From: Bacteroidales bacterium | GTDB lineage: Bacteria; Bacteroidota; Bacteroidia; Bacteroidales; JAIOZK01 | Direction: 5' to 3' | Assembly (NCBI GenBank): GCA_021738625.1 | Contig: JAIPBS010000042.1 | Coordinates: 1 to 36,229 of the forward strand | DNA length: 36,229 bases | Shown here: positions 1-7,722 of the stretch, in pieces | How the letters are laid out: every line of letters begins with the position of its first letter | How positions within the stretch are numbered: the stretch's first letter is position 1 | Notes under the pieces: model-generated | Database searches by the model: none | Told to the model about the DNA's origin: nothing | Seen by the model: only the letters and a program-made list of their open reading frames with translations | Position numbers and translations under genes: made by a program

Positions 1-49
1 TTTGCTTTTGAGGCGGTTTTAACTACTCTGATTTTCATAAAACTTTGCC

Positions 50-117
50 TTAGTGCGGTAAATTTAGTGTTTTTTAAAACACATGCCTTGATTATAAGCC
101 ACTTATGACCGCACTAA
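50..117. repeat. Nested inverted repeat
   Basis: TTAGTGCGGT at 50-59 is perfectly complementary to ACCGCACTAA at 108-117. Between them lies a second hairpin with a 7-bp stem, GTGTTTT at 68-74 and AAAACAC at 77-83 give or take one base, closed by two T. Such nested symmetry could be the end of a mobile element or a transcription terminator of a gene lying outside the window. There is no coding frame across it. The downstream fragment at 118-297 has no start codon, which fits an insertion or deletion junction here, but this is inference. Confidence 0.5.
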
Positions 118-297
118 TTTGAGAGGGGACAAGTCAGGAATAAATTCACCGACGGACTGCTCGAAACCATTTTGATCATGGGAATAATCGGAATTCCGCT
201 GATCATGCTTTTATCGCTGCCGATCAGGTTTGCGGAAAAAATACTGAACCGGATTGAAAAGTGGATGAATCAGAAAGAAACGAAAAAAGGAGCCTGA
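118..297 (+). pseudogene. Start-less fragment of a small membrane protein
   Basis: An open frame runs from just after an in-frame TAA at 115-117 to the TGA at 295-297. It has no ATG, GTG or TTG near its beginning: the first candidates are TTG at 172 and ATG at 178, both inside what looks like the membrane helix. The translation has one hydrophobic segment (ILIMGIIGIPLIMLLSLPI) followed by a strongly basic, lysine-rich tail (KWMNQKETKKGA). This is the layout of a single-span membrane protein or of the C-terminal helix of a longer one. It may be a 3' remnant cut off by the inverted-repeat element on its left, or a tiny gene starting at 178. I do not recognise the family. Confidence 0.35.
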
Positions 298-395
298 CTA
301 ATTAATTCCCACCAATCCTCTGAAAAAAATTAACCGGACAATAGTGATCTCTTATATTTCTGTTTTTGAGATAAAAAAGCAAGCATCTGGTATAA

Positions 396-1775
396 TTAAA
401 CTTTGCCTTTTATCTCCATAGCCAATTCAAACCCCTGTTTAATCCTGTCGGCCATGCCGATGCCATCGCGCAGGTTGCCGGCGATATAAAGTCCGGGATG
501 TGTCTTTTGCGCTTCTTCAACTGCTTCGAGCCGCTCGTGGCTGCTGAGGCCGTATTGGGGAATGGCGTGGCTGTAGCGGAATATTCGCAGAATGTCGGGA
601 TTGAATTCAGGCAATTGCAACATATTTTTCACCTCTCTGCCGATAAGTTTGATCATATCTTCATCTGAAAGTGAAACCAATTCCGGCTTGCGAAATCCGC
701 CCGTGAAAACGGTGATCATGCAGCCTCCGTCGGGTGCGCGATCTTTCAGGAATGACGAAAGAAACAAAGCACCGAGTATATCACGGTTTTCCCGGTAGGG
801 GACCAGGCCGCCGAAAGCATTCAACGGCATGCCGTCCCATTTTTTAAAGCCCAGCGCAATTTCAGCCACGCGCGCATATTCCAGGTTGTTGATGGTGGCG
901 GCTGTCTTTTCAGGAAGAAAGGGGAAGATCGCAGGGACTTCATGGGAAGAGACGGTAGAAACTACTTTCACTGAAGACAGACTTTTGGATTCGCCATTCT
1001 GATTGAAGTTTATTTTGTAGCCGCTTTCCACGGCCTCAACGCTGATTTCTTTCGCATTCAGCAGGATGTTTTGTTCTCCGATTGCATCGGTAAGCGCACG
1101 GATTAGGTTTTCCAGTCCGCCTTTCACGGAAAAGACTTCCCGCGTGGCTTTTTTGTCCCGTTCGCTTTTTTCCTGCCTGGCCTTTTTGATGGCGCCGCCG
1201 ATAAAGCTGCCGTAGTTTTGTTCGAGATTGTATAGCTTGGGAAGTGCATATTTGGGGACCAGGTATTCGGGATCGCCGGCGTAAATTCCAAGGATGAAAG
1301 GATCGACCGCATAATTCAGAAAGCTTTCGCCCATGCGTCGTCTTACCATGGCGGCCAGGCTTTCATGGGGATCGCTCCCTTTTTTCCGGAAGGGTTCGCC
1401 GAGCAAACGGAGTTTATCTCTGAAAGAAAACAAGGGGGTTTTCACTCCCTGCAATAAGCCGGAGGGCAGGGCCTGCCAGGCGCCGTTTTTCCAGACCAGC
1501 CGCCTCTTGGCCTCCTGATCGGCAAGCTCTATCTCGCATCGGTCGCCAAGCGATTCAAACAATTCCCTGACCTCAGGCTGTGATAAAACCGCCGTGTTGG
1601 GCCCTGATTCGTAAACAAAACCATCTTCTCTGTATGTGCGGATAACGCCGCCTGTGCGATCATTTTTCTCGAGTATCCTGAAATCAACGCCTGCCCGTTT
1701 AAGGTAAAAACCTGTGACCAGGCCGCTGAGGCCCGCGCCGATTATAACTGCCTGATGCTTTGTGTGTTCTTCCAT
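396..1775 (-). CDS. hemG: Protoporphyrinogen oxidase (HemY-type, FAD-dependent)
   Basis: Oxidises protoporphyrinogen IX to protoporphyrin IX, the penultimate step of haem synthesis, probably at the inner face of the membrane. The 459-residue product has the usual length. An N-terminal FAD-binding Rossmann motif (VIIGAGLSGL, about residues 10-19) is followed by the ILEKNDRTGG turn that contacts the flavin. The C-terminal GLYIAGNLRDGIGMADRI stretch is the typical FAD-closing motif of this family. This HemY type normally uses oxygen as acceptor, which contrasts with the oxygen-independent HemN encoded just upstream. The ATG lies 1 nt after the hemN stop, so the two are almost certainly co-transcribed and translationally coupled. 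The older literature uses both hemG and hemY for this gene. A general amine oxidase is the alternative, but the neighbour argues against it. Confidence 0.93.
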   Translation of the reverse strand: MEEHTKHQAVIIGAGLSGLVTGFYLKRAGVDFRILEKNDRTGGVIRTYREDGFVYESGPNTAVLSQPEVRELFESLGDRCEIELADQEAKRRLVWKNGAWQALPSGLLQGVKTPLFSFRDKLRLLGEPFRKKGSDPHESLAAMVRRRMGESFLNYAVDPFILGIYAGDPEYLVPKYALPKLYNLEQNYGSFIGGAIKKARQEKSERDKKATREVFSVKGGLENLIRALTDAIGEQNILLNAKEISVEAVESGYKINFNQNGESKSLSSVKVVSTVSSHEVPAIFPFLPEKTAATINNLEYARVAEIALGFKKWDGMPLNAFGGLVPYRENRDILGALFLSSFLKDRAPDGGCMITVFTGGFRKPELVSLSDEDMIKLIGREVKNMLQLPEFNPDILRIFRYSHAIPQYGLSSHERLEAVEEAQKTHPGLYIAGNLRDGIGMADRIKQGFELAMEIKGKV

Positions 1776-1776
1776 A

Positions 1777-3150
1777 TCAAACCGACCTTGAATAATTTAT
1801 ATGTTCATCTTTCAGCATGGGATCGAAGGAAGCGGCGATGTTTCTGATGAAAAACCTGCCGTCGTTGATCACTTCCAAACCATCCTCATGCAATCGGATC
1901 AATCCGTCCGACTCGAATTCTCTGAGCTCTGCTTCATTGTTGCGGGTCATTTTTCTGGCCACACCATCATCAATCACAAGTCTTTCTGCAAGCAATTCCC
2001 ATGACAGCCGCTGATTGCACATGATCTCATTCACCACTTCCCTGATAACAATCTGATCAAGTTTTAGATTGTAACCTTTATTTATGGCAAAGCGGTTTTT
2101 CATAATACTATCGGTATACTCCGCCACCTCCTTGGTGTTTTGCGCATAGGCCGAATGCATTTGGCTGATGGCGGAGGTCCCGAATGCATAAACCTGCCCG
2201 GTCGTCTCGCGGGTGCAATATCCCTGGAAGTTCCTGTGCAGCTGTTTGTTTGCCAGCGCCTTGCTCAGTTCGTCACCGGGTTTGGCGTAGTGATCCAGGC
2301 CAATGGGAGTATAACCCTTTGAAGTCATAACATCAAAGCCGGCCTCGAACATTTTCAGTTTGCTGCCTGCATCCGGCAGACCGTAGCTTTCGAGTTTTTT
2401 TTGCGCTTTCCTGAACCAGGGGACATGCGCATAGGAAAAGGTAACCAGGCGGTCAGGATGAAGCGCTGACGCCCTGCCGATGGTCTCTTTGAAACTTTCG
2501 ACCGTTTGCATCGGGAGCCCGTAAATAAAATCCAGGTTGACGCCGGCCACGCTGTTTTTCCTGATATATTCCATAATGACTTCCACGGGCAGTGCGGGTT
2601 CGGCGCGGTTTACCGCTTTCAGCACCTCCGTCCTGAGATCCTGTATGCCCAGGCTGATGCGGTTGAATCCCATATCAAAAAGTGCATCCAGGTAATCATA
2701 GCTGAGATAGGCTGGGCTGCATTCCATCGCGATCTCAGCCTTTTCCCTGATCCGGAAGCGTTCATAGATCAGGTCCATCACCGGTTTTATAAGGTCAATG
2801 CCGAGTGCGTTCGGCGTGCCTCCGCCCCAGTGGATCTGGGAGACCTCTCTTGTATTGTCAAGGAAAGTCGCCACTTTTTTTATTTCCTTTTTCAGGGCTT
2901 CCATGTAAGATTCGATCACTTTATCGTTGCGCGTGATGGTGGTGTTGCATCCGCAATAAAAGCAAAGCATGGGGCAAAAGGGGATGTGGATATAAAGAGA
3001 GATGTTTTCGGGTTTTTCACGGTTGGAACTCACGAGATGGGTTTTAAAATCACGTTCCGTGAAATCCTCATTAAAGAAATTGGCTGGCGGATAACTGGTA
3101 TACCTCGGCACGGCCTTGTCGTATTTATCAAGCAAATCTCTTCGGATCAT
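1777..3150 (-). CDS. hemN: Oxygen-independent coproporphyrinogen III oxidase
   Basis: Radical-SAM enzyme that decarboxylates two propionates of coproporphyrinogen III to give protoporphyrinogen IX without oxygen. The cluster ligands are visible as CPMLCFYCGC, with C59, C63 and C66 plus the C68 that marks true HemN. The preceding YIHIPFC segment and the SAM-binding GGGTP near residue 110 are also present. Length 457 matches HemN rather than the shorter HemW-like paralogues (about 380), and the C-terminal HemN domain is complete. The ATG overlaps the stop of the upstream transporter by 4 nt (ATGA), and hemG follows after 1 nt. Context and motifs agree on the assignment. Confidence 0.95.
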   Translation of the reverse strand: MIRRDLLDKYDKAVPRYTSYPPANFFNEDFTERDFKTHLVSSNREKPENISLYIHIPFCPMLCFYCGCNTTITRNDKVIESYMEALKKEIKKVATFLDNTREVSQIHWGGGTPNALGIDLIKPVMDLIYERFRIREKAEIAMECSPAYLSYDYLDALFDMGFNRISLGIQDLRTEVLKAVNRAEPALPVEVIMEYIRKNSVAGVNLDFIYGLPMQTVESFKETIGRASALHPDRLVTFSYAHVPWFRKAQKKLESYGLPDAGSKLKMFEAGFDVMTSKGYTPIGLDHYAKPGDELSKALANKQLHRNFQGYCTRETTGQVYAFGTSAISQMHSAYAQNTKEVAEYTDSIMKNRFAINKGYNLKLDQIVIREVVNEIMCNQRLSWELLAERLVIDDGVARKMTRNNEAELREFESDGLIRLHEDGLEVINDGRFFIRNIAASFDPMLKDEHINYSRSV

Positions 3151-4352
3151 CTTGTTTTTAGTTTTTCGTTGTAAAATAATTTCACTGCAAGGATCACAAA
3201 GGCAGCCAGTATGATCTCAAGCAAAAACAGTCCCTTATAACCGATCAGGTCGGCGATCCTCCCGGAGGAAACGGCAATGGCAAGGCTGCTCAGATGCACC
3301 AGCACGATTTGAAGGGTGAAATCGGTTCCTTCCCGGCCGGGCCTTACAATATCCATTGAGATGGTAAAAACGCCCACCGACGACATGGCATAAGATCCCC
3401 AAAGGATAGCTACACCCCCGTAAATCCTGAACAGACCATCGGGGGCATGGCTTAACCATAGAAAATACATGGCTGCAATCAAACCGGCTGTGGCAAATAG
3501 ATACAAACTCTTGTGCCTGCCGATCTTTCTGATCAGCAAACCGCCGAGCAATGCACTCAGCGCGCCGATGGCCGTCCCGAATATCCCTGATATAAAACCG
3601 ATGTCCTTCACATTATAACCCAGATCTACAAGAAAAGGTTTGAGCATGGTCAGTATGCCGATCATACCGCTATAGAAAAACAAGAGCAAAACCACGCGTT
3701 TCCCTATACCCGGCTGCCTGAAGAAAAGCAGTATGTCGCCCATGCGTATGGCCTTACCGGATTTCTCACTTTTAATCTTTTTGTCGAGTCTGAAAAGTTT
3801 TAGGGGGATCAAAGCGATCAGGACAAATGCCGCCAGTGCGATCAGCAGGAAACGCCAGCCGAGATAGTGATAGATGATCAGCAGCAGTCCGCTTCCAACC
3901 AGTGTGCCCAGGAACATCCCCGCCGATTGCATGCTGTTGCCCAGGCTTCGTTCTTCCTTTTTTAAGCTGAGGATGGCAAAGGCGTCCGTGGCTATGTCCT
4001 GGGTGGCGGATGCAACAAAGGCGATTACCATAAAAAATATGATCAGGCTGAAATCGGTTTGCAGGTTCAAAAACCCGACGCCCACAATCACCACGGCATA
4101 GAACAATTCGGAGAAAATGATCCAGCGGCGGTACTTCCTGCGGTTGGGACAGCTTTTATCGACCAGGGGCGCCCAGAGGAATTTCAGGATCCAGGGCAGC
4201 TTAACCAACTGAAGATAGCCGATGGCTTCAAGCGAATAGTTTTCCTGACGCATAATAACAGGCACTACCGTTGAGAAGAAACTCATCGGTATGGACTGTG
4301 CCAGGTAAAGGCTCAGCAGGGTTCCGTATTTCTGGTATTCCTTTTTGATCAT
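3147..4352 (-). CDS. PAT-family MFS transporter (AmpG/RhtX-like)
   Basis: A polytopic inner membrane protein of about 401 residues with roughly 12 hydrophobic segments. The N-terminal part (YSLEAIGYLQLVKLPWILKFLWAPLVDK) is the signature of the peptide/acetyl-CoA transporter branch of the major facilitator superfamily. That branch contains AmpG (muropeptide import) and RhtX/FptX (inner membrane siderophore import). The gene sits directly after a TonB-dependent receptor and directly before hemN, so import of a siderophore, haem or porphyrin across the inner membrane is more likely here than muropeptide recycling. That is inference from context. I choose the ATG at 4352; a longer frame begins with TTG at 4358. 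The gap to the receptor is 6 nt and the stop overlaps hemN by 4 nt. Confidence 0.85.
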   Translation of the reverse strand: MIKKEYQKYGTLLSLYLAQSIPMSFFSTVVPVIMRQENYSLEAIGYLQLVKLPWILKFLWAPLVDKSCPNRRKYRRWIIFSELFYAVVIVGVGFLNLQTDFSLIIFFMVIAFVASATQDIATDAFAILSLKKEERSLGNSMQSAGMFLGTLVGSGLLLIIYHYLGWRFLLIALAAFVLIALIPLKLFRLDKKIKSEKSGKAIRMGDILLFFRQPGIGKRVVLLLFFYSGMIGILTMLKPFLVDLGYNVKDIGFISGIFGTAIGALSALLGGLLIRKIGRHKSLYLFATAGLIAAMYFLWLSHAPDGLFRIYGGVAILWGSYAMSSVGVFTISMDIVRPGREGTDFTLQIVLVHLSSLAIAVSSGRIADLIGYKGLFLLEIILAAFVILAVKLFYNEKLKTR

Positions 4353-4358
4353 ATGCAA

Positions 4359-6470
4359 TTAAAAACTTGCCGAGAGGTAAATGCCGAATCTAGCTGGTTT
4401 TCCTCTTTGCAGGTATTGGTTGCCAATGGCTTCAAAATAAAATGCTGAATAATCCGTGTCGAGGATATTCTTTCCCCATAGCCCGAGATCGAACCATTTT
4501 GTTGAAAGGCCAAGCTGACTGTTAAGTAAGCCGTAATAATCCTGGGCGGCGGTGTTTTCTTCGTTCCAGTAATGCTTTCCGATACCCTGGTAGCTGATGT
4601 CGAGTTTGATGTGGTCCAGGATATCCGACTTCAAATAAAACTTGTAACTGCCACCAATACTCAAAGTCATTTCAGGAATATATGGGATCCTGTTGCCGCT
4701 ATAGTTCGTGGCAGAATCTTCCCGGTAATAGAGAAATCTGGCATCCACATAACCGAAACTGGCATAGGCCTGTACACCACGTGCCGGCAGGGCGGAAAGC
4801 TCCAGTTCGAGGCCTTTGCTCTCTGAATGGCCAGCATTTTTCAGCATGGAACCCTGTCCGCTGGGCACCGGTTGATAGATCTGCTGGTCGTACCAGTCGA
4901 TATAAAATACCGCCAGGTTGGCCATGAGTCGTTTATCGATCCATTTGCTTTTGACGCCCGCTTCGTAATTCCAGCTTTTTTCCGGATCGAATGTCCGGTC
5001 CTCGGGCCTTTCGAAAGTGGAATTGAACCCGCCGGATTTGTATCCTTTCGACAGGGTCAGGTAGGTGCTCAGATCGTCCTGAACGGTGTACATCAACGAA
5101 ATCCTGGGCAACAGCTCGAAGAACTCCAAAGAATTTTCAAAAGTTGTTTTGGGAATTGTATTGTCGTTGATGATCAGATCGTACTGATAGTCCAGGATGG
5201 CTTTTTCGTAATCCAGGCGTACTCCCGCCGTGAAGGACAAACCGTCAAACAAAACATTTTGCCATGTGGACTGATGATAGGCCGCAGCCCCCCGGGTCAG
5301 CTGGTCGTAAAACTTGATCTTTGTGGTCGGGCCCGGCAGGTTGAAGGCGGCAACACCGTCTTCGCCGAATTCCACATCAACCACTTTGTCGGAATATTGC
5401 AGGAAGCCGAACATTCCGGTCACGGCGGTATAATCGTTCCATTTGTTTTGCATGTTGAACTCCTGTGAGATCATATGCTGATCTTCATCCTGGGTGACAA
5501 AAAGCAGGGTTGCCGGCGTAAAATCCTGGTCGATCTCCTGGTAGCCGTTCAAATATTGATGACTGGTCACCGAGCTGAAACGGGTATTTCCGGATTTGTA
5601 TTTTAGCTTGAAGTTGTTCGACAGCAGATCTCTGTCGTAAAAACTATACCGGTTGTAACTGATGGGATTGGCGGCGGTATCTGTTTGGCTCATGATGGCA
5701 TAGGGGTATCCGCCCTGCCTGCTCACTTCCATATTCATGCTGTATTCTGCTTCCCACGGTCCATCGGGGTTATATACCAGCCTGGCACGTCCGCTGTAAT
5801 TGTCCATGCGGTCGACCTTGTCACCGGTAAAGGCGTTTTCATAAAATCCGTCGTGTCGCATAAACAATCCGTTGATGCCCAGGCTCAGATGATCGCCCAG
5901 GGGCTGGTCATGGCCGATATGCCCTTTCAGGAAATTGTAGTTTCCGGCAAACAGATCGATATTGGTTTTGCGATCGGATCCGGGTTTGCGGGTATAGATA
6001 TTGATAATGCCGCCCATGGTGTTTCTTCCATAAAGCGTTCCCTGCGGTCCGCGCAGCACTTCGATACGTTCAATGTCGAAGAACTCAAAGTTGAAAGCGG
6101 CTTTTTCAAAATAAGGAACCCCATCAACATAAAGGCCAACCGAAGGGGTGTTGATGCGCGAACCGATGCCCCTGATGTAAATCGGGGAGGTAAGCTTGGA
6201 GCCGTACTCCGGCATAAAGAGATTGGGTATTCTTGAACTCAATTCCGTTGTTGAACTGATCTGATCGTCCTCAATGCGACCTGACCGCAGCAAACTCGCG
6301 GAAAGCGGTAGTTTTTGTATTTCTATATTTTCTTTTGATGACCGTATATCCACTTCCTCAAGTTGAATGGAAGGAAGATTTGTACTGTCGCTGATCTTTA
6401 AAACATGTTGTGCCCTTAGCTGCATCCAGAAGATGCTAAACACGAATATCATGAGTATCCTTGTTTTCAT
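4359..6470 (-). CDS. TonB-dependent outer membrane receptor (iron/haem-type)
   Basis: A 703-residue outer membrane receptor. It has a signal peptide (first 20 residues, ending LRAQ), then a short TonB-box region. A plug domain follows with the characteristic YIRGIGSR, VGLYVDGVPY and IERIEVLRGPQGTLYGRNTMGGIINI motifs at about 100-155. The remaining 540 residues form the beta-barrel, ending in an aromatic strand with terminal F (GIYLSASF). It lacks the N-terminal carboxypeptidase-like domain common in Bacteroidota SusC-type receptors and has no SusD partner, so it resembles classical siderophore/haem receptors. It is the first receptor gene of a tight block with a PAT-family permease, hemN and hemG. 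The natural reading is uptake of an iron complex or porphyrin. The substrate cannot be read from sequence. Confidence 0.9.
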   Translation of the reverse strand: MKTRILMIFVFSIFWMQLRAQHVLKISDSTNLPSIQLEEVDIRSSKENIEIQKLPLSASLLRSGRIEDDQISSTTELSSRIPNLFMPEYGSKLTSPIYIRGIGSRINTPSVGLYVDGVPYFEKAAFNFEFFDIERIEVLRGPQGTLYGRNTMGGIINIYTRKPGSDRKTNIDLFAGNYNFLKGHIGHDQPLGDHLSLGINGLFMRHDGFYENAFTGDKVDRMDNYSGRARLVYNPDGPWEAEYSMNMEVSRQGGYPYAIMSQTDTAANPISYNRYSFYDRDLLSNNFKLKYKSGNTRFSSVTSHQYLNGYQEIDQDFTPATLLFVTQDEDQHMISQEFNMQNKWNDYTAVTGMFGFLQYSDKVVDVEFGEDGVAAFNLPGPTTKIKFYDQLTRGAAAYHQSTWQNVLFDGLSFTAGVRLDYEKAILDYQYDLIINDNTIPKTTFENSLEFFELLPRISLMYTVQDDLSTYLTLSKGYKSGGFNSTFERPEDRTFDPEKSWNYEAGVKSKWIDKRLMANLAVFYIDWYDQQIYQPVPSGQGSMLKNAGHSESKGLELELSALPARGVQAYASFGYVDARFLYYREDSATNYSGNRIPYIPEMTLSIGGSYKFYLKSDILDHIKLDISYQGIGKHYWNEENTAAQDYYGLLNSQLGLSTKWFDLGLWGKNILDTDYSAFYFEAIGNQYLQRGKPARFGIYLSASF

Positions 6471-6502
6471 AAAAAAATTAATTGAAGAAATTGTGAATAC
6501 CT

Positions 6503-6517
6503 GGGACGGTTCGTCCC
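6503..6517. promoter_or_regulatory. Perfect palindrome upstream of the TonB receptor
   Basis: GGGACG at 6503-6508 and CGTCCC at 6512-6517 form a perfect 6-bp inverted repeat with a 3-nt centre, 33 nt upstream of the receptor start. No T-run follows on the minus strand, so it is not an intrinsic terminator. It could be an operator for an iron- or haem-responsive regulator or a hairpin in the mRNA leader. No convincing promoter boxes were found next to it. Confidence 0.4.
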
Positions 6518-6550
6518 TTTACTTAATCAAAACTGCAAATCAAAAAATGA

Positions 6551-6913
6551 TTAAGCTCTTGCAGGTGGAGGCCTGCTGAAAAGATGGTAATCTAAAAAAG
6601 TCGGGACACACCCATGGCTTTGCGGCCATTTTATAATATTTCCGGATAGAGTTAATTTCAGGTGAACTTTCTGATGATCGACGGCCTGGTCAAAATCATC
6701 ATTTTGGAAAACTGAGGAGCGGAGCTCAAGTACCGTATTTTGATCAACAACGGATTCGTTAAGCTGTTGTGTTATGGTTTTGTTTTCATCCTTTATAACA
6801 TCCTCCTCATCCCGGCCGGCTTTCATGCCGAAGCTGATCAGCATGTAAAACAGGTACAAACCTGCCATGATCAGGAAAGGTGTATGTGATGCAAATATTC
6901 CGAATGAAAACAT
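6551..6913 (-). CDS. Small membrane-anchored protein with SRPPPA tail
   Basis: A 120-residue product from the ATG at 6913; a longer frame would need a GTG start inside the preceding gene. An N-terminal hydrophobic segment (FLIMAGLYLFYMLISFGM, about residues 12-29) is followed by an acidic linker, a serine- and valine-rich middle and the C-terminal HLFSRPPPARA. From memory, small exported proteins ending in an aromatic-R-x-P-P-type tail often sit just before metal- or iron-related TonB receptors in Bacteroidota and Proteobacteria (DUF2946-like). That parallel is approximate. The gene starts 2 nt after the DUF4491 stop and ends 80 nt before the receptor start, so it probably belongs to the same uptake block. 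Function unknown. Confidence 0.6.
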   Translation of the reverse strand: MFSFGIFASHTPFLIMAGLYLFYMLISFGMKAGRDEEDVIKDENKTITQQLNESVVDQNTVLELRSSVFQNDDFDQAVDHQKVHLKLTLSGNIIKWPQSHGCVPTFLDYHLFSRPPPARA

Positions 6914-6915
6914 AA

Positions 6916-7239
6916 TTATTGATTCCTTTTCGGGTTTTTGGGAAACCATCCCTTTGCAACCCGTTGTTCCTGTTCTATTACTTCCATAATTCCCCACAAA
7001 TAAGCAAAACCGAAAATGCCGATGATGGCCGACAGAATAATGCTGTTAACCAGCAGGGATAATAAAACCGATACCAGACCGATCAATAAAAAGGCGATCC
7101 ATATTTTTTTGGTGAAATAGTATTCACCAACAATACATGAATACCTTGAGATCATAATGATGAGAAAACTTGCAAGCCCGACGATAAAGCCGGTCAGGTT
7201 TATCTCATATCCGCCGATGTCGATCAGGATCTCATTCAT
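6916..7239 (-). CDS. DUF4491 family membrane protein (second copy)
   Basis: A 107-residue protein with three or four hydrophobic helices and a basic C-terminus ending GWFPKNPKRN, the hallmark of DUF4491, a small Bacteroidota membrane family of unknown function. It is clearly a paralogue of the protein encoded next to it (7232-7522): both share FIVGLASFLII, EYYF and the C-terminal EQ/H-E-R-V-x-K-G motif. This copy has an N-terminal extension, and the conserved FHPLVIK stretch is replaced by SRYSCIV, so it has diverged. The two genes overlap by 8 nt and are co-transcribed toward the TonB receptor and haem genes. Confidence 0.82.
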   Translation of the reverse strand: MNEILIDIGGYEINLTGFIVGLASFLIIMISRYSCIVGEYYFTKKIWIAFLLIGLVSVLLSLLVNSIILSAIIGIFGFAYLWGIMEVIEQEQRVAKGWFPKNPKRNQ

Positions 7240-7522
7240 CGTAATTTCGCTTTGGATTGCGTTTTGCTCTCCCTTTTATAACCCTTTCATGCTGTTTGAA
7301 TATCTCCAGAATACTCCATATACAAGCAAAGCTCAACACCCCGAAAATGATGGAGTAGAAAGCAGAAGCTGCAAATGAAAGGATCATAAAGCCAAGGGCG
7401 GGCAACAAAAGTACCCACCAGCTTTTTTTGCCGAAGTAATATTCGAGCTTGATCACCAGGGGATGAAACATCCCGATGATCAGAAAAGAGGCCAGTCCGA
7501 TTAACAATCCGTAATAATTCAT
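7232..7522 (-). CDS. DUF4491 family membrane protein (first copy)
   Basis: A 96-residue polytopic membrane protein matching the standard DUF4491 pattern: GLLIGLASFLIIGMFHPLVIK at the N-terminus, then EYYFGKKSWW, two further helices, and a basic tail with NPKRN. Function of the family is unknown. An AAGGAG sequence lies just upstream of the ATG (about 7526-7531), a rather strong ribosome binding site for this phylum. It is the first gene of the minus-strand block that continues through the receptor into hemN and hemG, with about 200 nt of AT-rich DNA upstream that should hold the promoter. A box GATATTTG on the minus strand is one base off the Bacteroidota -7 consensus, but no matching -33 element is present. 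Confidence 0.85.
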   Translation of the reverse strand: MNYYGLLIGLASFLIIGMFHPLVIKLEYYFGKKSWWVLLLPALGFMILSFAASAFYSIIFGVLSFACIWSILEIFKQHERVIKGRAKRNPKRNYDE

Positions 7523-7722
7523 CCGCTCCTTATAATTTCGGTATTTGCTTACTGAAATCTTTACAAATATCCGAATTATTTATGTAGATATATGTATGTT
7601 TTAAGCTTGTAAAACCGGCCTCTGTTTATATTTGGTTATAATATAGTTGCTTATGACGTAGAGAAGTAATTAGTTTATAATATTTCTAAATTGCTCTGGC
7701 GACTTTAAAAAAGAGTTACATA

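Noticed and set aside
2506..3174. A 222-codon open frame on the plus strand inside hemN
   Set aside because: It is antisense to a well-supported gene, has no recognisable motif, and arises from the codon bias of hemN.
4827..5468. A 213-codon open frame on the plus strand inside the TonB receptor
   Set aside because: It is an antisense shadow of the barrel-coding region with no start context or family features.
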